From Nostoc sp. UHCC 0302 (GTDB lineage Bacteria; Cyanobacteriota; Cyanobacteriia; Cyanobacteriales; Nostocaceae): a stretch of 64,000 nucleotides of DNA. This document shows, piece after piece, positions 34,313 through 44,472 of this stretch (positions are counted from its first letter, which is position 1; every line of letters starts with the position of its first letter). The stretch is taken from positions 1,862,501-1,926,500 of the forward strand of contig NZ_CP151099.1 of assembly GCF_038096175.1 (NCBI RefSeq), given 5' to 3'. The notes below the pieces were generated by a model that saw only the letters and a program-made list of their open reading frames with translations, made no database searches and was not told the origin of the DNA. The position numbers were made by a program, and so were the translations under genes.

Positions 34313-37135
34313 TTATTTGAGAATATTGAGTAAATTACAGCCGCTAATATCCTCTACTAACTCGATATCCAAGAAAATTAAATCAGGCTGTAGGTTCTGC
34401 ACATTGTTCAAAAAATTATTACTATTATCTATCCATTCGGTTTGATAGCCAATTGTTTGGAGATAATCTTGCAATAATATGGCGGTGTTTTCCTCGTTTT
34501 CGATAAGTAAAATGCGTTGAGTCGTGGGAGTGGAAAAGGAGGGGAGAAAGCAGTGCAGCAATTCACTTTCACTCTCTACCTGATGCTCTGAATTGGGTAT
34601 GAATAGGGTAAACTGACTGCCTTGTCCTAAAGTCGATGTTACAGTCACATCTCCACCGTGCAAACGTGCTAGCTTACGCGTTAAGGCTAAACCTAAACCA
34701 GTTCCTTCATATTGACGATTTAAGTGGCTGTCAAGCTGTTGAAAAGGTTCAAATAAAAATTGAAACTGACTTGAGTCGATGCCAATTCCCGTATCTGACA
34801 CTGTAAAAGCAATACCTTGCACTACTTTTTTCACTTGCAGCGATACCTGACCGGCTGGGGTAAATTTAATGGCATTAGTGAGCAGATTTAGCAACATTTG
34901 CTTAATACGTCGCTCATCAGCAATGCAAATATCTACTTTTGGATCAATTTCACAGGTGAGTTGTAATCCCTTTTCTAAAGCGCGATCGCGTACTGCCGAT
35001 ATAGCATAATTAGATAACTCTGACACTGACAAAGGTAACAGTAATAGTTCTTCTTTGCCTGCTTCTATTTTAGATAAGTCCAGGATATCGTTAATCAGTT
35101 CCAGCAGGTGTTCACCACTACTATATATGCAATTTATATATTCTTTTTGTTTTTCATTCAGAGAGCCAACCATTGCTTCTTGTAGCAACTGTGACAAACC
35201 CATAATTGCATTCAGAGGCGTTCGTAGTTCGTGGCTCATAGTTGCTAAAAATTCACTTTTTGCTCGACTTCCGGCTTCTGCTGCCTCTTGAGACGCACGC
35301 AGTCTCAATTCTGTTTGCTTGCGCTCAGTAATGTCCTCAATCATTGCCAGAAACAACTCCGGTTCACCATTTTTGTCGGGAATGATAGAAACAGAAATAT
35401 GAGTCCAAACTAAACTACCATCTCGATGCAGGCAGCGTCGTTCCATCTCAATGCGATGTCTTGCGGCAACCCGCTCTGTATCTGTGCGAATTCCGGATAT
35501 CAGTTGTTTGTAAAGCTCTAAATCTCCCCGTTGTGTTGCAATGTAATTTATAAAGCGCTTGCCCCGTAGCTCTTCTTGGCAGTATCCCAAGATATTACAC
35601 AGCGCTGGATTGGTATCTACTATCTGTGCTTTCATATCTATAAGTCCAATGCCAATAGAGGAACGCTCAAAAATCGCTCGAAATTGAGCCTCACTCTGTT
35701 GCAATGCTTCTTGTGCAGCGTTGCGCTCGCTTGCTTCTATTGCCAGTGTCACAAAATCTGCAATCGAGCCAGCAAAATTCTCTTCCTCTAAAGTCCATTG
35801 GCGAACTTTGCCAATATGTTCATAACACACTACACCTACTAAACAGCCCTCCAGCCAAATCGGAGCCTCTAATAGAGATGTGATGCCCAACACAGAAAGA
35901 TAAGACTGAGATAATTCTTTAGTTCTTATATCAGTTTGGGCATTCTCGGCGGCAATGCTATGTTCCTCTTCTAAAGCTTGGAAATAAGCAGGATAATTTG
36001 CCCGCAAACGCGACGAACCAGACGTATGCTCCTTAGTACTTCTATCATACACATCGATACATTCAATTTTGGAGTGGTCTTCGTTGTATAGCCACACGCC
36101 AACTCGATCCAATGAAAGCGTTTTAGTCGCAGTTTCCGTTATTTCTCTTAATGCCGCATTGAGATTGCCTTGCTGAAATGTTTTGCTTCTTGCCAGTTCC
36201 ACAAGCGTCTGGCTTTGTTTTCGCCATCTATTTTCTCTGCTATGTAAAGCATCTTGAGCTTGCTTGCGCTCTGTAATATCTTTAACAGCTAATACCTGTA
36301 TGGCTTGCTCTCTGACAGAAGTAATTTTGCTTTGCATCTCTACGGGAAAAGTAGAACCATCTTTTCTAACTACAATGACTTCGTAGGGTTTTTCATACCC
36401 AGAAAGTATATTCCTTCTTAAGAAATTCTGTGATTCTGGAGTAACGAGTTCCAAACTGTTTTTGCCAATCAGTTCTGCAACTTCATAGCCAGTCATTTTT
36501 GCTAGATTATAATTAGCGTCTAAAATAGTACCTTCTTTGTGCAGAAATATACCAGGGAGATTTGCATCCAATAAGCGATGTGGCTTAATTTGATTGTCAT
36601 GCAAGTTAGATAAATGTGTTAGCTCATCACTTCTATGCGGCTGAGCGAGAGTGTTTTCTTTTTCTTGGTGTTGATGGCGCTGTCGCTTAATTGCACAAAG
36701 CAACCTCCATCTCAATATATTAGGTGTTGTATCGCTGATAACTAAATAATCTTGTACACCCATGCTTATGGCTTGTAAGCCGCGAGCTTCATCCTCGATA
36801 TCACTCAGTACAACAATTGCAATATTGGCAGCAAGCGATCGCACACAAGAGATAATTTCTAAATCCTGAGCATTTTGGAATGATAAGCTCAAGATAACTA
36901 CATCGATAGATGTGCTTTGTAAAGCAGACATTCCCTCCGGTAATTCCTCAGCCTGAATCAGCTGAAACTCGAACTGGGATTTAGAGTCGTTCTGCCCTAA
37001 TTCAGAAAGCATCGAATGCACTAAACCAAAATTGCTGCTGAATTTGGGAGCAGTTGGGTTTGTCGCTCCAATTTCTCTATAGTTGCCAAACAATAGCAGA
37101 ATCTTGATTAATTCATATGTCATCCTTGTCACCAA
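34313..37135 (-). CDS. Hybrid sensor histidine kinase with PAS-GAF-PAS, truncated receiver
   Basis: 940 residues. Order: an N-terminal pseudo-receiver (about 10-150; the phospho-acceptor spot reads DVVILSLSF, with Ser for Asp), PAS (about 190-300, LPGIFLHKEGTILDANYNLA), GAF (about 310-480), PAS with PAC (about 490-610), HisKA (SEFLATMSHELRTPLNAIMG), HATPase (MLLNLLTNAIKF, DTGIGIDSS, GTGLGLALTRK) and the first half of a receiver (ILLIENEENTAILL, DLIFLDIEL). An in-frame stop removes the rest of the receiver. No membrane segment, so it is soluble. The GAF domain lacks an obvious bilin Cys motif; the signal is unknown. Confidence 0.88.
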   Translation of the reverse strand: MVTRMTYELIKILLLFGNYREIGATNPTAPKFSSNFGLVHSMLSELGQNDSKSQFEFQLIQAEELPEGMSALQSTSIDVVILSLSFQNAQDLEIISCVRSLAANIAIVVLSDIEDEARGLQAISMGVQDYLVISDTTPNILRWRLLCAIKRQRHQHQEKENTLAQPHRSDELTHLSNLHDNQIKPHRLLDANLPGIFLHKEGTILDANYNLAKMTGYEVAELIGKNSLELVTPESQNFLRRNILSGYEKPYEVIVVRKDGSTFPVEMQSKITSVREQAIQVLAVKDITERKQAQDALHSRENRWRKQSQTLVELARSKTFQQGNLNAALREITETATKTLSLDRVGVWLYNEDHSKIECIDVYDRSTKEHTSGSSRLRANYPAYFQALEEEHSIAAENAQTDIRTKELSQSYLSVLGITSLLEAPIWLEGCLVGVVCYEHIGKVRQWTLEEENFAGSIADFVTLAIEASERNAAQEALQQSEAQFRAIFERSSIGIGLIDMKAQIVDTNPALCNILGYCQEELRGKRFINYIATQRGDLELYKQLISGIRTDTERVAARHRIEMERRCLHRDGSLVWTHISVSIIPDKNGEPELFLAMIEDITERKQTELRLRASQEAAEAGSRAKSEFLATMSHELRTPLNAIMGLSQLLQEAMVGSLNEKQKEYINCIYSSGEHLLELINDILDLSKIEAGKEELLLLPLSVSELSNYAISAVRDRALEKGLQLTCEIDPKVDICIADERRIKQMLLNLLTNAIKFTPAGQVSLQVKKVVQGIAFTVSDTGIGIDSSQFQFLFEPFQQLDSHLNRQYEGTGLGLALTRKLARLHGGDVTVTSTLGQGSQFTLFIPNSEHQVESESELLHCFLPSFSTPTTQRILLIENEENTAILLQDYLQTIGYQTEWIDNSNNFLNNVQNLQPDLIFLDIELVEDISGCNLLNILK

Positions 37136-37650
37136 TAGAGCAGCTTCACAAATAGGCTCAGGAAAAAAGCTGCTTCATATCCGCTTGATGGAAAAGTAAT
37201 ATATTCTCTTATAAACGTAAATTAGGATGATTTGGTTGAGTACAAAAACTAATTATCAACAATATCTCTACAACCCACGATGAATACAATATCAATTGTA
37301 TGTAACTTCTTTAACAAGTTTCTTTAGTTATATTTACTACAAAAATCCAACTATTGTTGACTGCTAAGCCTGATTTTTGTGATAATACCAATTCAATTAA
37401 TGATTGCAACACATCCCTGGATGAAGACGCGATTCATCGCGTCTCTACAGATGGTCTATTTGTCACATTCTTTTTTCAAATTGGTATAATTATATCTACT
37501 TACTTACGCTCACTCAGTTAATTCGCAGTAAAGTTAATTTGCTGCTCAGTACTGGCTAGCAAAAACCTAGCACTCTCCTGAAGAAAGATACAGAATGACT
37601 TGAACTTTGCCAAAATTGAGGCAATATTTAGCTGTTGTGGAGCTGGAGCA
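37136..37650. promoter_or_regulatory. Divergent intergenic region with a GAGACG-family palindrome
   Basis: 515 AT-rich bases between the kinase and the metal-receptor gene. A palindrome AGACGCGAT-TC-ATCGCGTCT lies at 37425-37444, embedded in a sequence running GATGAAGACGCGATTC to GCGTCTCTACAG. The flanking words TACCAATTCAATTAA and TTTTTTCAAATTGGTATAATTA are inverted, hinting at a MITE of about 110 bases. No gene. Confidence 0.5.
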
Positions 37651-38577
37651 ATGACCGATAGTAGTGTGAGAATCGTCTCGCTGATTCCTGGTGGAACAGA
37701 AATTTTAGCGACACTGGGGTTAGTGAATGCTATTGTAGGGCGATCGCACGAATGTGACTACCCTCCAGAAATCAAAAATCGACCTATTTGTACCCAAGCA
37801 CGGTTAAACAGCAATGCTTCCAGCAGCGAAATTCACAATGATGTGAATAATTTGTTGCAATCTGCACTGAGTATTTACGAGATCAAAACAGATGTTTTAG
37901 AGCAATTGCAACCTACCCATATTCTCACGCAAGACCAGTGTGATGTCTGTGCCGTCAGTTTACACGAAGTTGAAAAAGCTGTTGCCACACTCATCGACAG
38001 CAAACCCGAAATTATTTCCCTACAACCTAATATTCTTAAAGATGTTTGGGCTGATATTGAACGCGTGGGGAACGCCTTCGGGGTAGACACCGTAAAAGTA
38101 CTAGAAAATTTAGAAGCTCGCGTTAAAATTTGTCAACAAAAGATTCAGGGGCTTGCTTTAAATGAACTGCCCACCGTTGCCTGTATCGAGTGGACTGATC
38201 CTTTAATGACTGCTGCGAATTGGATTCCCGAATTAGTCAACTTGGCAGGAGGACAATCACTGTTTAGCGTTACAGGTAAACCTTCTCCTATCTTGCCTTG
38301 GGAAACACTCATAACAAGCAATCCAGACATAATTATTTTTATGCCTTGCGGTTTTGATTTAAATCGTACTCAGCAAGAAGCCGAGTTGTTAACCAAACTT
38401 CCAGAGTGGGAAAAATTGCAAGCCAGCAAAAAAGGTAGAGTTTACATCACTGATGGCAATTCTTACTTCAACCGTCCAGGGCCAAGACTTGTAGATTCCT
38501 TAGAAATTTTGGCAGAAATTTTGCATCCAGAAATTTTTCAATACGGCTACAAAGGAACCGCTTGGGAAGTTTTGTAA
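37651..38577 (+). CDS. BtuF-like helical-backbone metal/cobalamin receptor protein, cytosolic form
   Basis: 308 residues from MTDSSVRIVSLIPGGTEIL, the usual start of this group; the longer frame begins with repeat-like sequence. Two lobes of the periplasmic-binding type III fold are visible (VSLIPGGTEILATLGL, GRSHECDYPP; TDPLMTAANWIPELVNLAGG, NPDIIIFMPCGFDLNRT). There is no signal peptide or lipobox, so it probably acts in the cytosol and not in ABC import. DQCDVCAV could bind a cofactor. Substrate unknown; cobalamin-binding is the usual database name. Confidence 0.8.
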   Translation: MTDSSVRIVSLIPGGTEILATLGLVNAIVGRSHECDYPPEIKNRPICTQARLNSNASSSEIHNDVNNLLQSALSIYEIKTDVLEQLQPTHILTQDQCDVCAVSLHEVEKAVATLIDSKPEIISLQPNILKDVWADIERVGNAFGVDTVKVLENLEARVKICQQKIQGLALNELPTVACIEWTDPLMTAANWIPELVNLAGGQSLFSVTGKPSPILPWETLITSNPDIIIFMPCGFDLNRTQQEAELLTKLPEWEKLQASKKGRVYITDGNSYFNRPGPRLVDSLEILAEILHPEIFQYGYKGTAWEVL

Positions 38578-38766
38578 GGGCGTTGAGAGTGCTGTTAGCG
38601 GAAGCGGAACGTTGAGCAGCGTGCTGAGTTAGGAGTTAGGAGTCAGTAATAAGATGGGGAATAGGAAGCAAAGGAGATAAGGGGAATATGCTAATTTCTC
38701 TTGCAGCCTTTTTCCCTTCCGCTCCTTTACTCCTCTGCTCCTCTTCCCCTTATCTTTCTCATCTCC

Positions 38767-39066
38767 CTACTTTTTCTGTGCAATGTTATTTAGCCATTCA
38801 ATCAACGGTCTTAAGGTTCCTGGTAATGCTGCCTCACTGACTGTCACAGTATGCTGTTTACCGTTATCTTCTACCGTCAACTTATACTGAAAGCGATCGC
38901 TCTGGGGGTTAGGTGAGGTAATTTGTTCAGGTAGTCTAAATAAATCAGCAACTTCTACTAATTGAGGCAGTTCTTTAGCTTCTTTAAATGGAAGATTGGC
39001 TGTATCAACAGTTGTTTTCTTGCTTATCCCTGCAAAGCCGCCTGTGCGTTCAAACGAGATCCGCAT
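38767..39066 (-). CDS. Emfourin-type inhibitor of the adjacent M4 protease
   Basis: 99 residues beginning MRISFERTGGFAGISKKTTV, the typical emfourin (protealysin inhibitor) opening, followed by VEVADLFRLPEQ and a C-terminal KLTVEDNGKQHTVTVSE. Emfourins are small slow-binding inhibitors encoded next to protealysin-like M4 proteases; here the protease gene lies 289 bases upstream on the same strand. A cytosolic, signal-free inhibitor fits a protease that also lacks a signal peptide. Confidence 0.8.
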   Translation of the reverse strand: MRISFERTGGFAGISKKTTVDTANLPFKEAKELPQLVEVADLFRLPEQITSPNPQSDRFQYKLTVEDNGKQHTVTVSEAALPGTLRPLIEWLNNIAQKK

Positions 39067-39295
39067 TTTTTGCTCTCCGTCGTGCTTTCAAGGGGGACAA
39101 TTGCCAGTTTAACAGTGCTGAGCGTGATAGTGGGAGAGTGGGGGACAAGGGTAATAAATACTTAGAGCGGTAAAACTTGCTAGAGGTAGGTTGAAGCATA
39201 GTAAACTCGTTTGATATTTTCTAAGACGCATACGTAATTAAGCCTTTAGTTTCACCTTTCCAGTTAGTTTTGCCGTTCTAGATAAATACTAAGTA

Positions 39296-39352
39296 ATGAC
39301 TCTTGACCCTTGACCCTTGACCCTTGACTCTTGACTTTTGACCCTTGACCCC
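39296..39352. repeat. CCTTGAC heptamer tandem repeats
   Basis: About eight units of (T/A)GACC(C/T)T-type heptamers (GACTCTTGACCCTTGACCC and onward) just after the protease stop. This is the same class as at 21050, 21268 and 26755. Confidence 0.9.
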
Positions 39353-39355
39353 TAT

Positions 39356-40435
39356 CTACAAAACTCCTACCTTTTGCCAAGCGTTCTGTACTGCTTTCTG
39401 CTCAAGACTGCCATTGCCGTAGAGTTCGCTAGCGACTTGGATAGTTGTATTAGCGGCTTTTTTAAAATCTGCTTTAGCACGCAAGCGATCGCGTAGACTT
39501 ATGTACCAGATTTTACCAGCTTTCTCCCAAGCATAGCCGCCAATCTCAATTGCTGTTAAATAAAAGGCATAGTTGGGAATTCCTGAGTTAATATGCACAC
39601 CAGCATTATCCTCAACCCCCGTATACTGCTCTTTTGTATGGGCTGGCTGCGGATCTTTACCCAGCACAGAGTCATCATATGCTGTTCCTGGTTCTTTCAA
39701 AGAGCGAATGCCGATACCTTTGACAGTCGGAGCTAAAAGACCCTCTCCAATGAGCCAGTCTGCCTCTTGAACAGTCTGGTTTCTTGCCTTTTGTTTTACC
39801 AAGGAGCCAAAAACATCAGAAAAAGACTCATTGAGCGCCCCTGCTTCGCCATAATATTGTAACCCCGCTTCAAACTGAGTCACACCGTGAGCAAGCTCAT
39901 GTCCAATCACATCAATGCATTTAGTAAAACGCTGGAATATTTGTTCGTCTCCATCACCGTAAACCATTTGGTCGCCATTCCAAAAGGCGTTGTCATACTT
40001 GACTCCATAATGCACAGTAGAGTCTAAACGCAGTCCTTTATCATCAATAGAATTGCGATCAAATAACTCATAAAACAAGTCATAAGTAGCACCAGCAGCA
40101 TCGTAAGCCTCATTCACTGCTTCATCACTGCTGGGAGGATCGCCTTCTCCTCGTACGAGTGTACCAGGGAGTTGCTGACCATTTTTAGCATCGTAGATAG
40201 TACGACGCTTCACACCAGGAGACGGTGCAAATGAGACGTTACCTACAACGTCTCGTCTACCCCGAAGTTGTGCCGACACATTTAATGTGTGAAAAGCCCA
40301 AGTACGCTGGTCTTGAGTACCGTTTACAGCGACATTCTCCAGCATATGCGGCGGGACGATACAACAAATCGGGCATCTAGAGTACAGTGGATGCTCACAC
40401 TTCAATGCACCTGATTTCTTTTTGTTTCGAGCCAT
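39356..40435 (-). CDS. Protealysin-like M4 metallopeptidase
   Basis: 359 residues. Zinc site HELAHGVTQFEAGL (HExxH) with the third ligand Glu in GALNESFSDVFGSL; the substrate/His segment is GVHINSGIPNYAFY. The short N-terminal propeptide (residues 1-60) carries CPICCIVPPHMLENVAVNG, the protealysin-type prosequence motif, here with a Cys cluster. No signal peptide, so it is probably cytosolic or exported without Sec. The neighbouring emfourin gene fits a toxin-like or self-controlled protease. Confidence 0.9.
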   Translation of the reverse strand: MARNKKKSGALKCEHPLYSRCPICCIVPPHMLENVAVNGTQDQRTWAFHTLNVSAQLRGRRDVVGNVSFAPSPGVKRRTIYDAKNGQQLPGTLVRGEGDPPSSDEAVNEAYDAAGATYDLFYELFDRNSIDDKGLRLDSTVHYGVKYDNAFWNGDQMVYGDGDEQIFQRFTKCIDVIGHELAHGVTQFEAGLQYYGEAGALNESFSDVFGSLVKQKARNQTVQEADWLIGEGLLAPTVKGIGIRSLKEPGTAYDDSVLGKDPQPAHTKEQYTGVEDNAGVHINSGIPNYAFYLTAIEIGGYAWEKAGKIWYISLRDRLRAKADFKKAANTTIQVASELYGNGSLEQKAVQNAWQKVGVL

Positions 40436-40907
40436 CCAAGATATTGTCCTTTTGAAACTAAGTTATGGTGTACGTGGCTTTAACTCCACTTTTGCAAGCA
40501 GTAGAAAAACAAATACAAACGGTGTCTCCTTGGTTTGTCGTCTAAAGTAAATTACTTACTCAGTATTTTCAAATAGGTCTCTTGAGAATGAACAGTACCT
40601 CGCAGGGTACTTTGCAAAATAATTGTATAACTATATACGATAGCTTATATGTAATAAGTTTCAGCCAAAAATCTCTGCAACACCAGCAAGACCTCATTTC
40701 AGACAACTAATGGGTTTATATAATAGTTCTTGTTTAAGAGAAACGTGTAAATTATTACGTATTCTTACGAAAAATTAGAAACATAAATTCTAAATTAGGC
40801 TTATCCTAATCTGACGAATGAAATAAAGGGTACAGGGAAAGAAGTAATTCTTTACCGAAAAAGAATTTATAAGTCAGGTGGTCACCAAGCCTGTCCTGAG
40901 CCTAGCC

Positions 40908-40945
40908 GTACCCCTCCGGGGAAGCAAGCTACGCGTAGCGTCCCG
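40908..40945. repeat. 38-base dispersed repeat, inverted copy
   Basis: Exact reverse complement of 22180-22217 (starts GTACCCCTCCGGGG and ends GCGTCCCG). Contains the perfect palindrome GCTACGCGTAGC. Confidence 0.9.
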
Positions 40946-41554
40946 CTCTTAAGGGTGCAGCCGAGCTGAGCCAGAATAACAGGAAAGGTATTTTGTGCGA
41001 CTGGTAAAGCAGTCCGGTAGACGGGTTAAGAGCCATAAAAGAACTGCCTATCTTCGTAGCTGTAGCTAAGTTAGGAGCGTCACTCGCAGGATGGATGAAT
41101 CGTGGAGAACAAAAAAAAGATATCCACACTTGCAACCCCTGAATCAAGTATGGAGTATTCTGACTCCTGGATTCTTTCATTTCCAACACCTTTAGACCCG
41201 TAATTTCACACTTCATTTACTAAACGCACATATCACAATTAGTAATGTTAACCAATACTTCTTTAGATACAAACATTGTATAAAAGTATATAGCCATAGA
41301 CACATTTTAGAAAAGAAATATTTTTAACTAGTACACTCCAGATGGTGGATTGACTTGAATTAATTTGCATATGTTATGATTTGTATTGTTCTAATGTTAT
41401 GATTTGTATTGTGCTTCTAAGTTAACAACCAGTAGATTATTTGCTGGTTTAAGCTTGAACAGCTTAAATTTAGACCGAAAAAGCCAAATCAGCTAGGTTA
41501 AATTTTTTTTTACACACAACCGCTCCTTAATAGAGTTGAAGTTTTATTACTAAC

Positions 41555-41585
41555 AACTCAGAATATATCTAAATTCTGAGTTTTT
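41555..41585 (+). terminator. Terminator-like hairpin with no visible gene upstream
   Basis: AACTCAGAAT and ATTCTGAGTT pair over an eight-base loop (ATATCTAA) and are followed by TTT. No ORF precedes it on the plus strand, so it could end a small RNA transcribed from the 41.2-41.5 kb region. Confidence 0.5.
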
Positions 41586-41654
41586 ATGAGTTACTGACGT
41601 ATGTATTTGAGTACTGAGCAGTAATTTTACTAAGTAGTAACTGAACTTTACTCT

Positions 41655-41998
41655 CATTCTGAATAGAGTGTAGTGAGTTCTGTTCGTTTTTAGCCATTTT
41701 ATAGTCGAGACTAATGCTAAAAATAGCGATTTGAGGGGTAATTATGACTGTAATCTCAAATGAAAGCCTGGAAATAGACAATATGAATAGTTTCTTAAGA
41801 TAGGAGTTTTCCAAAATCTAATGAGTGGAGTTAATTTAAATTCCAGTTAACTTCCTTAAAATCCACTGTCATTCTGACTTAAACAGAATGTAGCGAGTTT
41901 AGTGATATAAGGTTTGATGCTAATGTTAAAAAACAGCGAGCTAACGGTTAATCAGGGTTCTAATCTTAAATTGAAGCTTGGAGATCAACGATACGAGA
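41655..41998. repeat. Diverged direct duplication upstream of mysA
   Basis: Block 41655-41790 and block 41870-41998 share, in order, CATTCTGA, a GAATG/GAGTG-TAG(T/C)GAGTT segment, CTAATG(C/T)TAAAAA, AGCGA, GGT(T)AAT, TAATCT(C/T)AAAT, AAGC(C/T)TGGA and ATACGA/ATATGA. They look like two copies of one sequence that have drifted. Confidence 0.65.
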
Positions 41999-42400
41999 AG
42001 TTTTGTCGGCTAGAATTTTTGCGGAATCGTACATTTGGAAAGCCACTAGAGTTAAACATAGTGGAATAAATCTGAATTCAGATAAATTTCCCAAATTTAA
42101 AGTCAATAATCCCGGAAGAGTGCAGTGTTATGACAAGATATTGCTAATGGGACTAGTTGACTAGCTTGAGGTTAAGCCGAATGAGAGGTTAACCCACTTA
42201 CAGAATTTACTCAAATGGATGATGTTGTTTAATAACATTGCTAGTCTGCAATAAGTGTTAGCTTTTTATTGAAAGCTAATTTTGTCATGCCTTTAGTCTA
42301 AAACGATAAAGAGCATAATTTTTTGTGGGCATGCATTAGGGTAAATCGGAATTATTACCGAAATCTCACAATTTTTTAGTTGTAATAAAGGTCAACAAAC

Positions 42401-43630
42401 ATGAATAATGTTCAAGCATCGTTTGAAGCTACAGAAGCTGCGTTTCACGTGCAAGGGTACGAAAAAATCGATTTTAGTCTTGTCTATGTGAATGGTGCTT
42501 TTGATATTAAAAATAGAGAAATAGCAGATAGCTATGCGAAATTTGGTCGCTGTCTGACTGTAATTGATGCCAATGTCTATGAGCTTTATGGGAAGCAGAT
42601 TAAGTCATATTTTAAACACTATGATATTGAACTCACAGTATTTCCCATCATCATTACAGAGCCAGCTAAAACCCTTGCAAGCTTTGAAAAAATTGTTGAT
42701 GCTTTTTCGGATTTTGGCTTAGTTCGTAAGGAACCAGTCTTAGTTGTTGGTGGTGGTCTAATTACTGATGTGGCTGGGTTTGCTTGCGCTGCTTACCGTC
42801 GCAAGAGTAACTATATTCGCATTCCTACAACGTTGATTGGTTTAATCGATGCAGGTGTAGCGATTAAGGTAGCAGTTAATCATCGCAAGTTGAAAAATCG
42901 CTTGGGAGCATATCATGCACCTTTGAAAGTTATCCTTGATTTCTCATTTTTGAAAACCTTGCCAACGGCTCAAGTTCGTAATGGTATGGCAGAGTTAGTG
43001 AAAATTGCTGTAGTTGCGAACTCGCAAGTCTTTGAACTGCTATACGAATATGGCGAAGAGCTGCTTTCCACTCACTTTGGACACGTGAATGGTACACCAG
43101 AACTCAAAGAAATTGCCCATAAACTCAACTATGAGGCAATCAAAACCATGTTGGAGTTAGAGACTCCAAACTTGCATGAAATAGACCTCGATCGCGTCAT
43201 TGCTTACGGTCACACCTGGAGTCCCACCCTAGAATTAGCGCCGCACGTACCTTTATATCATGGTCATGCCGTCAATATAGATATGGCCTTGTCTGCAACC
43301 ATTGCAGCACAACGCGGCTATATTCCAACAGAGGAGCGCGATCGCATCCTGGACTTGATGAGCCGTATAGGTTTATCACTCGATCATCCTCTACTAGATG
43401 GCGATTTATTGTGGTACGCTACCCAGTCTATTAGCTTGACACGAGACGGCAAACAACGCGCAGCCATGCCTCGGCCGATTGGTGAGTGCATCTTTGTTAA
43501 TGATCTGACTCGTGAAGAACTTGATGCTGCCTTAGCTGAACATAAACGTCTTTGTGCTAAATACCCACGTGGTGGAGAAGGTGTTGACGCTTACATTGAA
43601 AGTCAAGAAGCTCAACTCTTGGGGGTGTAA
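42401..43630 (+). CDS. mysA: MysA, demethyl-4-deoxygadusol synthase
   Basis: 409 residues, dehydroquinate-synthase-like superfamily (EVS/DDGS branch). NAD-binding [20 protein letters not shown], substrate region [29 protein letters not shown], metal ligands including [10 protein letters not shown] (Glu), [11 protein letters not shown] (His) and [13 protein letters not shown] (His). It makes demethyl-4-deoxygadusol from sedoheptulose-7-phosphate with MysB next door. The ATG lies in a plausible context (AAAGGTCAACAAAC). It heads the MAA operon and mysB follows after four bases. Confidence 0.93.
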   Translation: MNNVQASFEATEAAFHVQGYEKIDFSLVYVNGAFDIKNREIADSYAKFGRCLTVIDANVYELYGKQIKSYFKHYDIELTVFPIIITEPAKTLASFEKIVDAFSDFGLVRKEPVLVVGGGLITDVAGFACAAYRRKSNYIRIPTTLIGLIDAGVAIKVAVNHRKLKNRLGAYHAPLKVILDFSFLKTLPTAQVRNGMAELVKIAVVANSQVFELLYEYGEELLSTHFGHVNGTPELKEIAHKLNYEAIKTMLELETPNLHEIDLDRVIAYGHTWSPTLELAPHVPLYHGHAVNIDMALSATIAAQRGYIPTEERDRILDLMSRIGLSLDHPLLDGDLLWYATQSISLTRDGKQRAAMPRPIGECIFVNDLTREELDAALAEHKRLCAKYPRGGEGVDAYIESQEAQLLGV

Positions 43631-43634
43631 AGAT

Positions 43635-44468
43635 ATGACGAGTGTTTTAGGACGAGAAACAGCTAGGCCGATAACGCCACACAGCATCTTAGTAGCGCAG
43701 CTACAGCAAACCCTTAAATTAGCAGAAGAGAGCAATATTCCCGTAGAGATATTAGATTCTCTCCGTCAGGGAGTTCAATTAGCGACGGGTTTAGATCCCT
43801 ATTTGGATGATTACACCACGCCCGAATCGAGCGCATTGACAGCTTTGGCGCAAAAAACTAGTAAAGAAGACTGGAGCAAACGCTTCAGTGATGGTGAAAC
43901 GGTGCGTCAATTAGAGCAGGAGATGCTCTCTGGACATCTTGAAGGACAGACATTGAAAATGTTTGTTCACATGACCAAGGCAAAGCGCATTCTAGAAGTA
44001 GGAATGTTCACAGGATATTCAGCCTTGGCAATGGCAGAGGCACTACCAAGCGATGGACAATTAATAGGTTGTGAAGTAGACCCCTATGTAGCCCAATTTG
44101 CTCAAGCTTGTTTTGCTGAGTCTCCCCACGGCAACAAAATCGTTGTAGAAGTAGCACCTGCCCTAGAAACACTCCACAAGTTAGCAGCAAGAAAAGAATC
44201 ATTTGATCTGATTTTCATTGATGCCGATAAAAAGGAGTATGTAGAGTACTTCCAGACTATCTTGGATAGTCAGTTACTAACTCCTGACGGTTTAATCTGC
44301 GTGGATAACACTTTGTTGCAGGGACAAGTTTACCTACCACCCGAACAACGCACCGCCAATGGTGAAGCGATCGCTCAGTTTAACCATGTAGTCGCCGCCG
44401 ATCCTCGTGTAGAACAAGTTCTGTTACCCATACGAGATGGTGTGACTTTGATTAGACGCGTAGCGTAA
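43635..44468 (+). CDS. mysB: MysB, O-methyltransferase to 4-deoxygadusol
   Basis: 277 residues from MTSVLGRETARP, five bases after the mysA stop; the frame runs further up inside mysA but that part is shadow. SAM-binding block AKRILEVGMFTGYSALAMAEALP, then GCEVDPYVAQFAQ and the metal-binding FDLIFIDADKKEYVEYF and LICVDNTLLQG. It is a class I O-methyltransferase of the caffeoyl-CoA type, completing 4-deoxygadusol. Confidence 0.93.
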   Translation: MTSVLGRETARPITPHSILVAQLQQTLKLAEESNIPVEILDSLRQGVQLATGLDPYLDDYTTPESSALTALAQKTSKEDWSKRFSDGETVRQLEQEMLSGHLEGQTLKMFVHMTKAKRILEVGMFTGYSALAMAEALPSDGQLIGCEVDPYVAQFAQACFAESPHGNKIVVEVAPALETLHKLAARKESFDLIFIDADKKEYVEYFQTILDSQLLTPDGLICVDNTLLQGQVYLPPEQRTANGEAIAQFNHVVAADPRVEQVLLPIRDGVTLIRRVA

Positions 44469-44472
44469 CGAA

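Larger units (their letters stand above)
40436..42400. other. Gene-poor 2 kb region upstream of the MAA cluster
   Basis: No gene is supported. It holds the inverted 38-base dispersed repeat (40908-40945), two direct copies of ATGTTATGATTTGTATTGT near 41370-41412, a terminator-like hairpin at 41555-41585, and a diverged duplication (41655-41790 and 41870-41998). The last 350 bases before mysA should hold its promoter and leader. ORFs of under 100 codons on the minus strand lack ribosome sites and coding character. Confidence 0.55.

Noticed and set aside
40929-41216. 95-codon minus-strand ORF
   Set aside because: Overlaps the dispersed 38-base repeat, no ribosome site, no recognisable domain.
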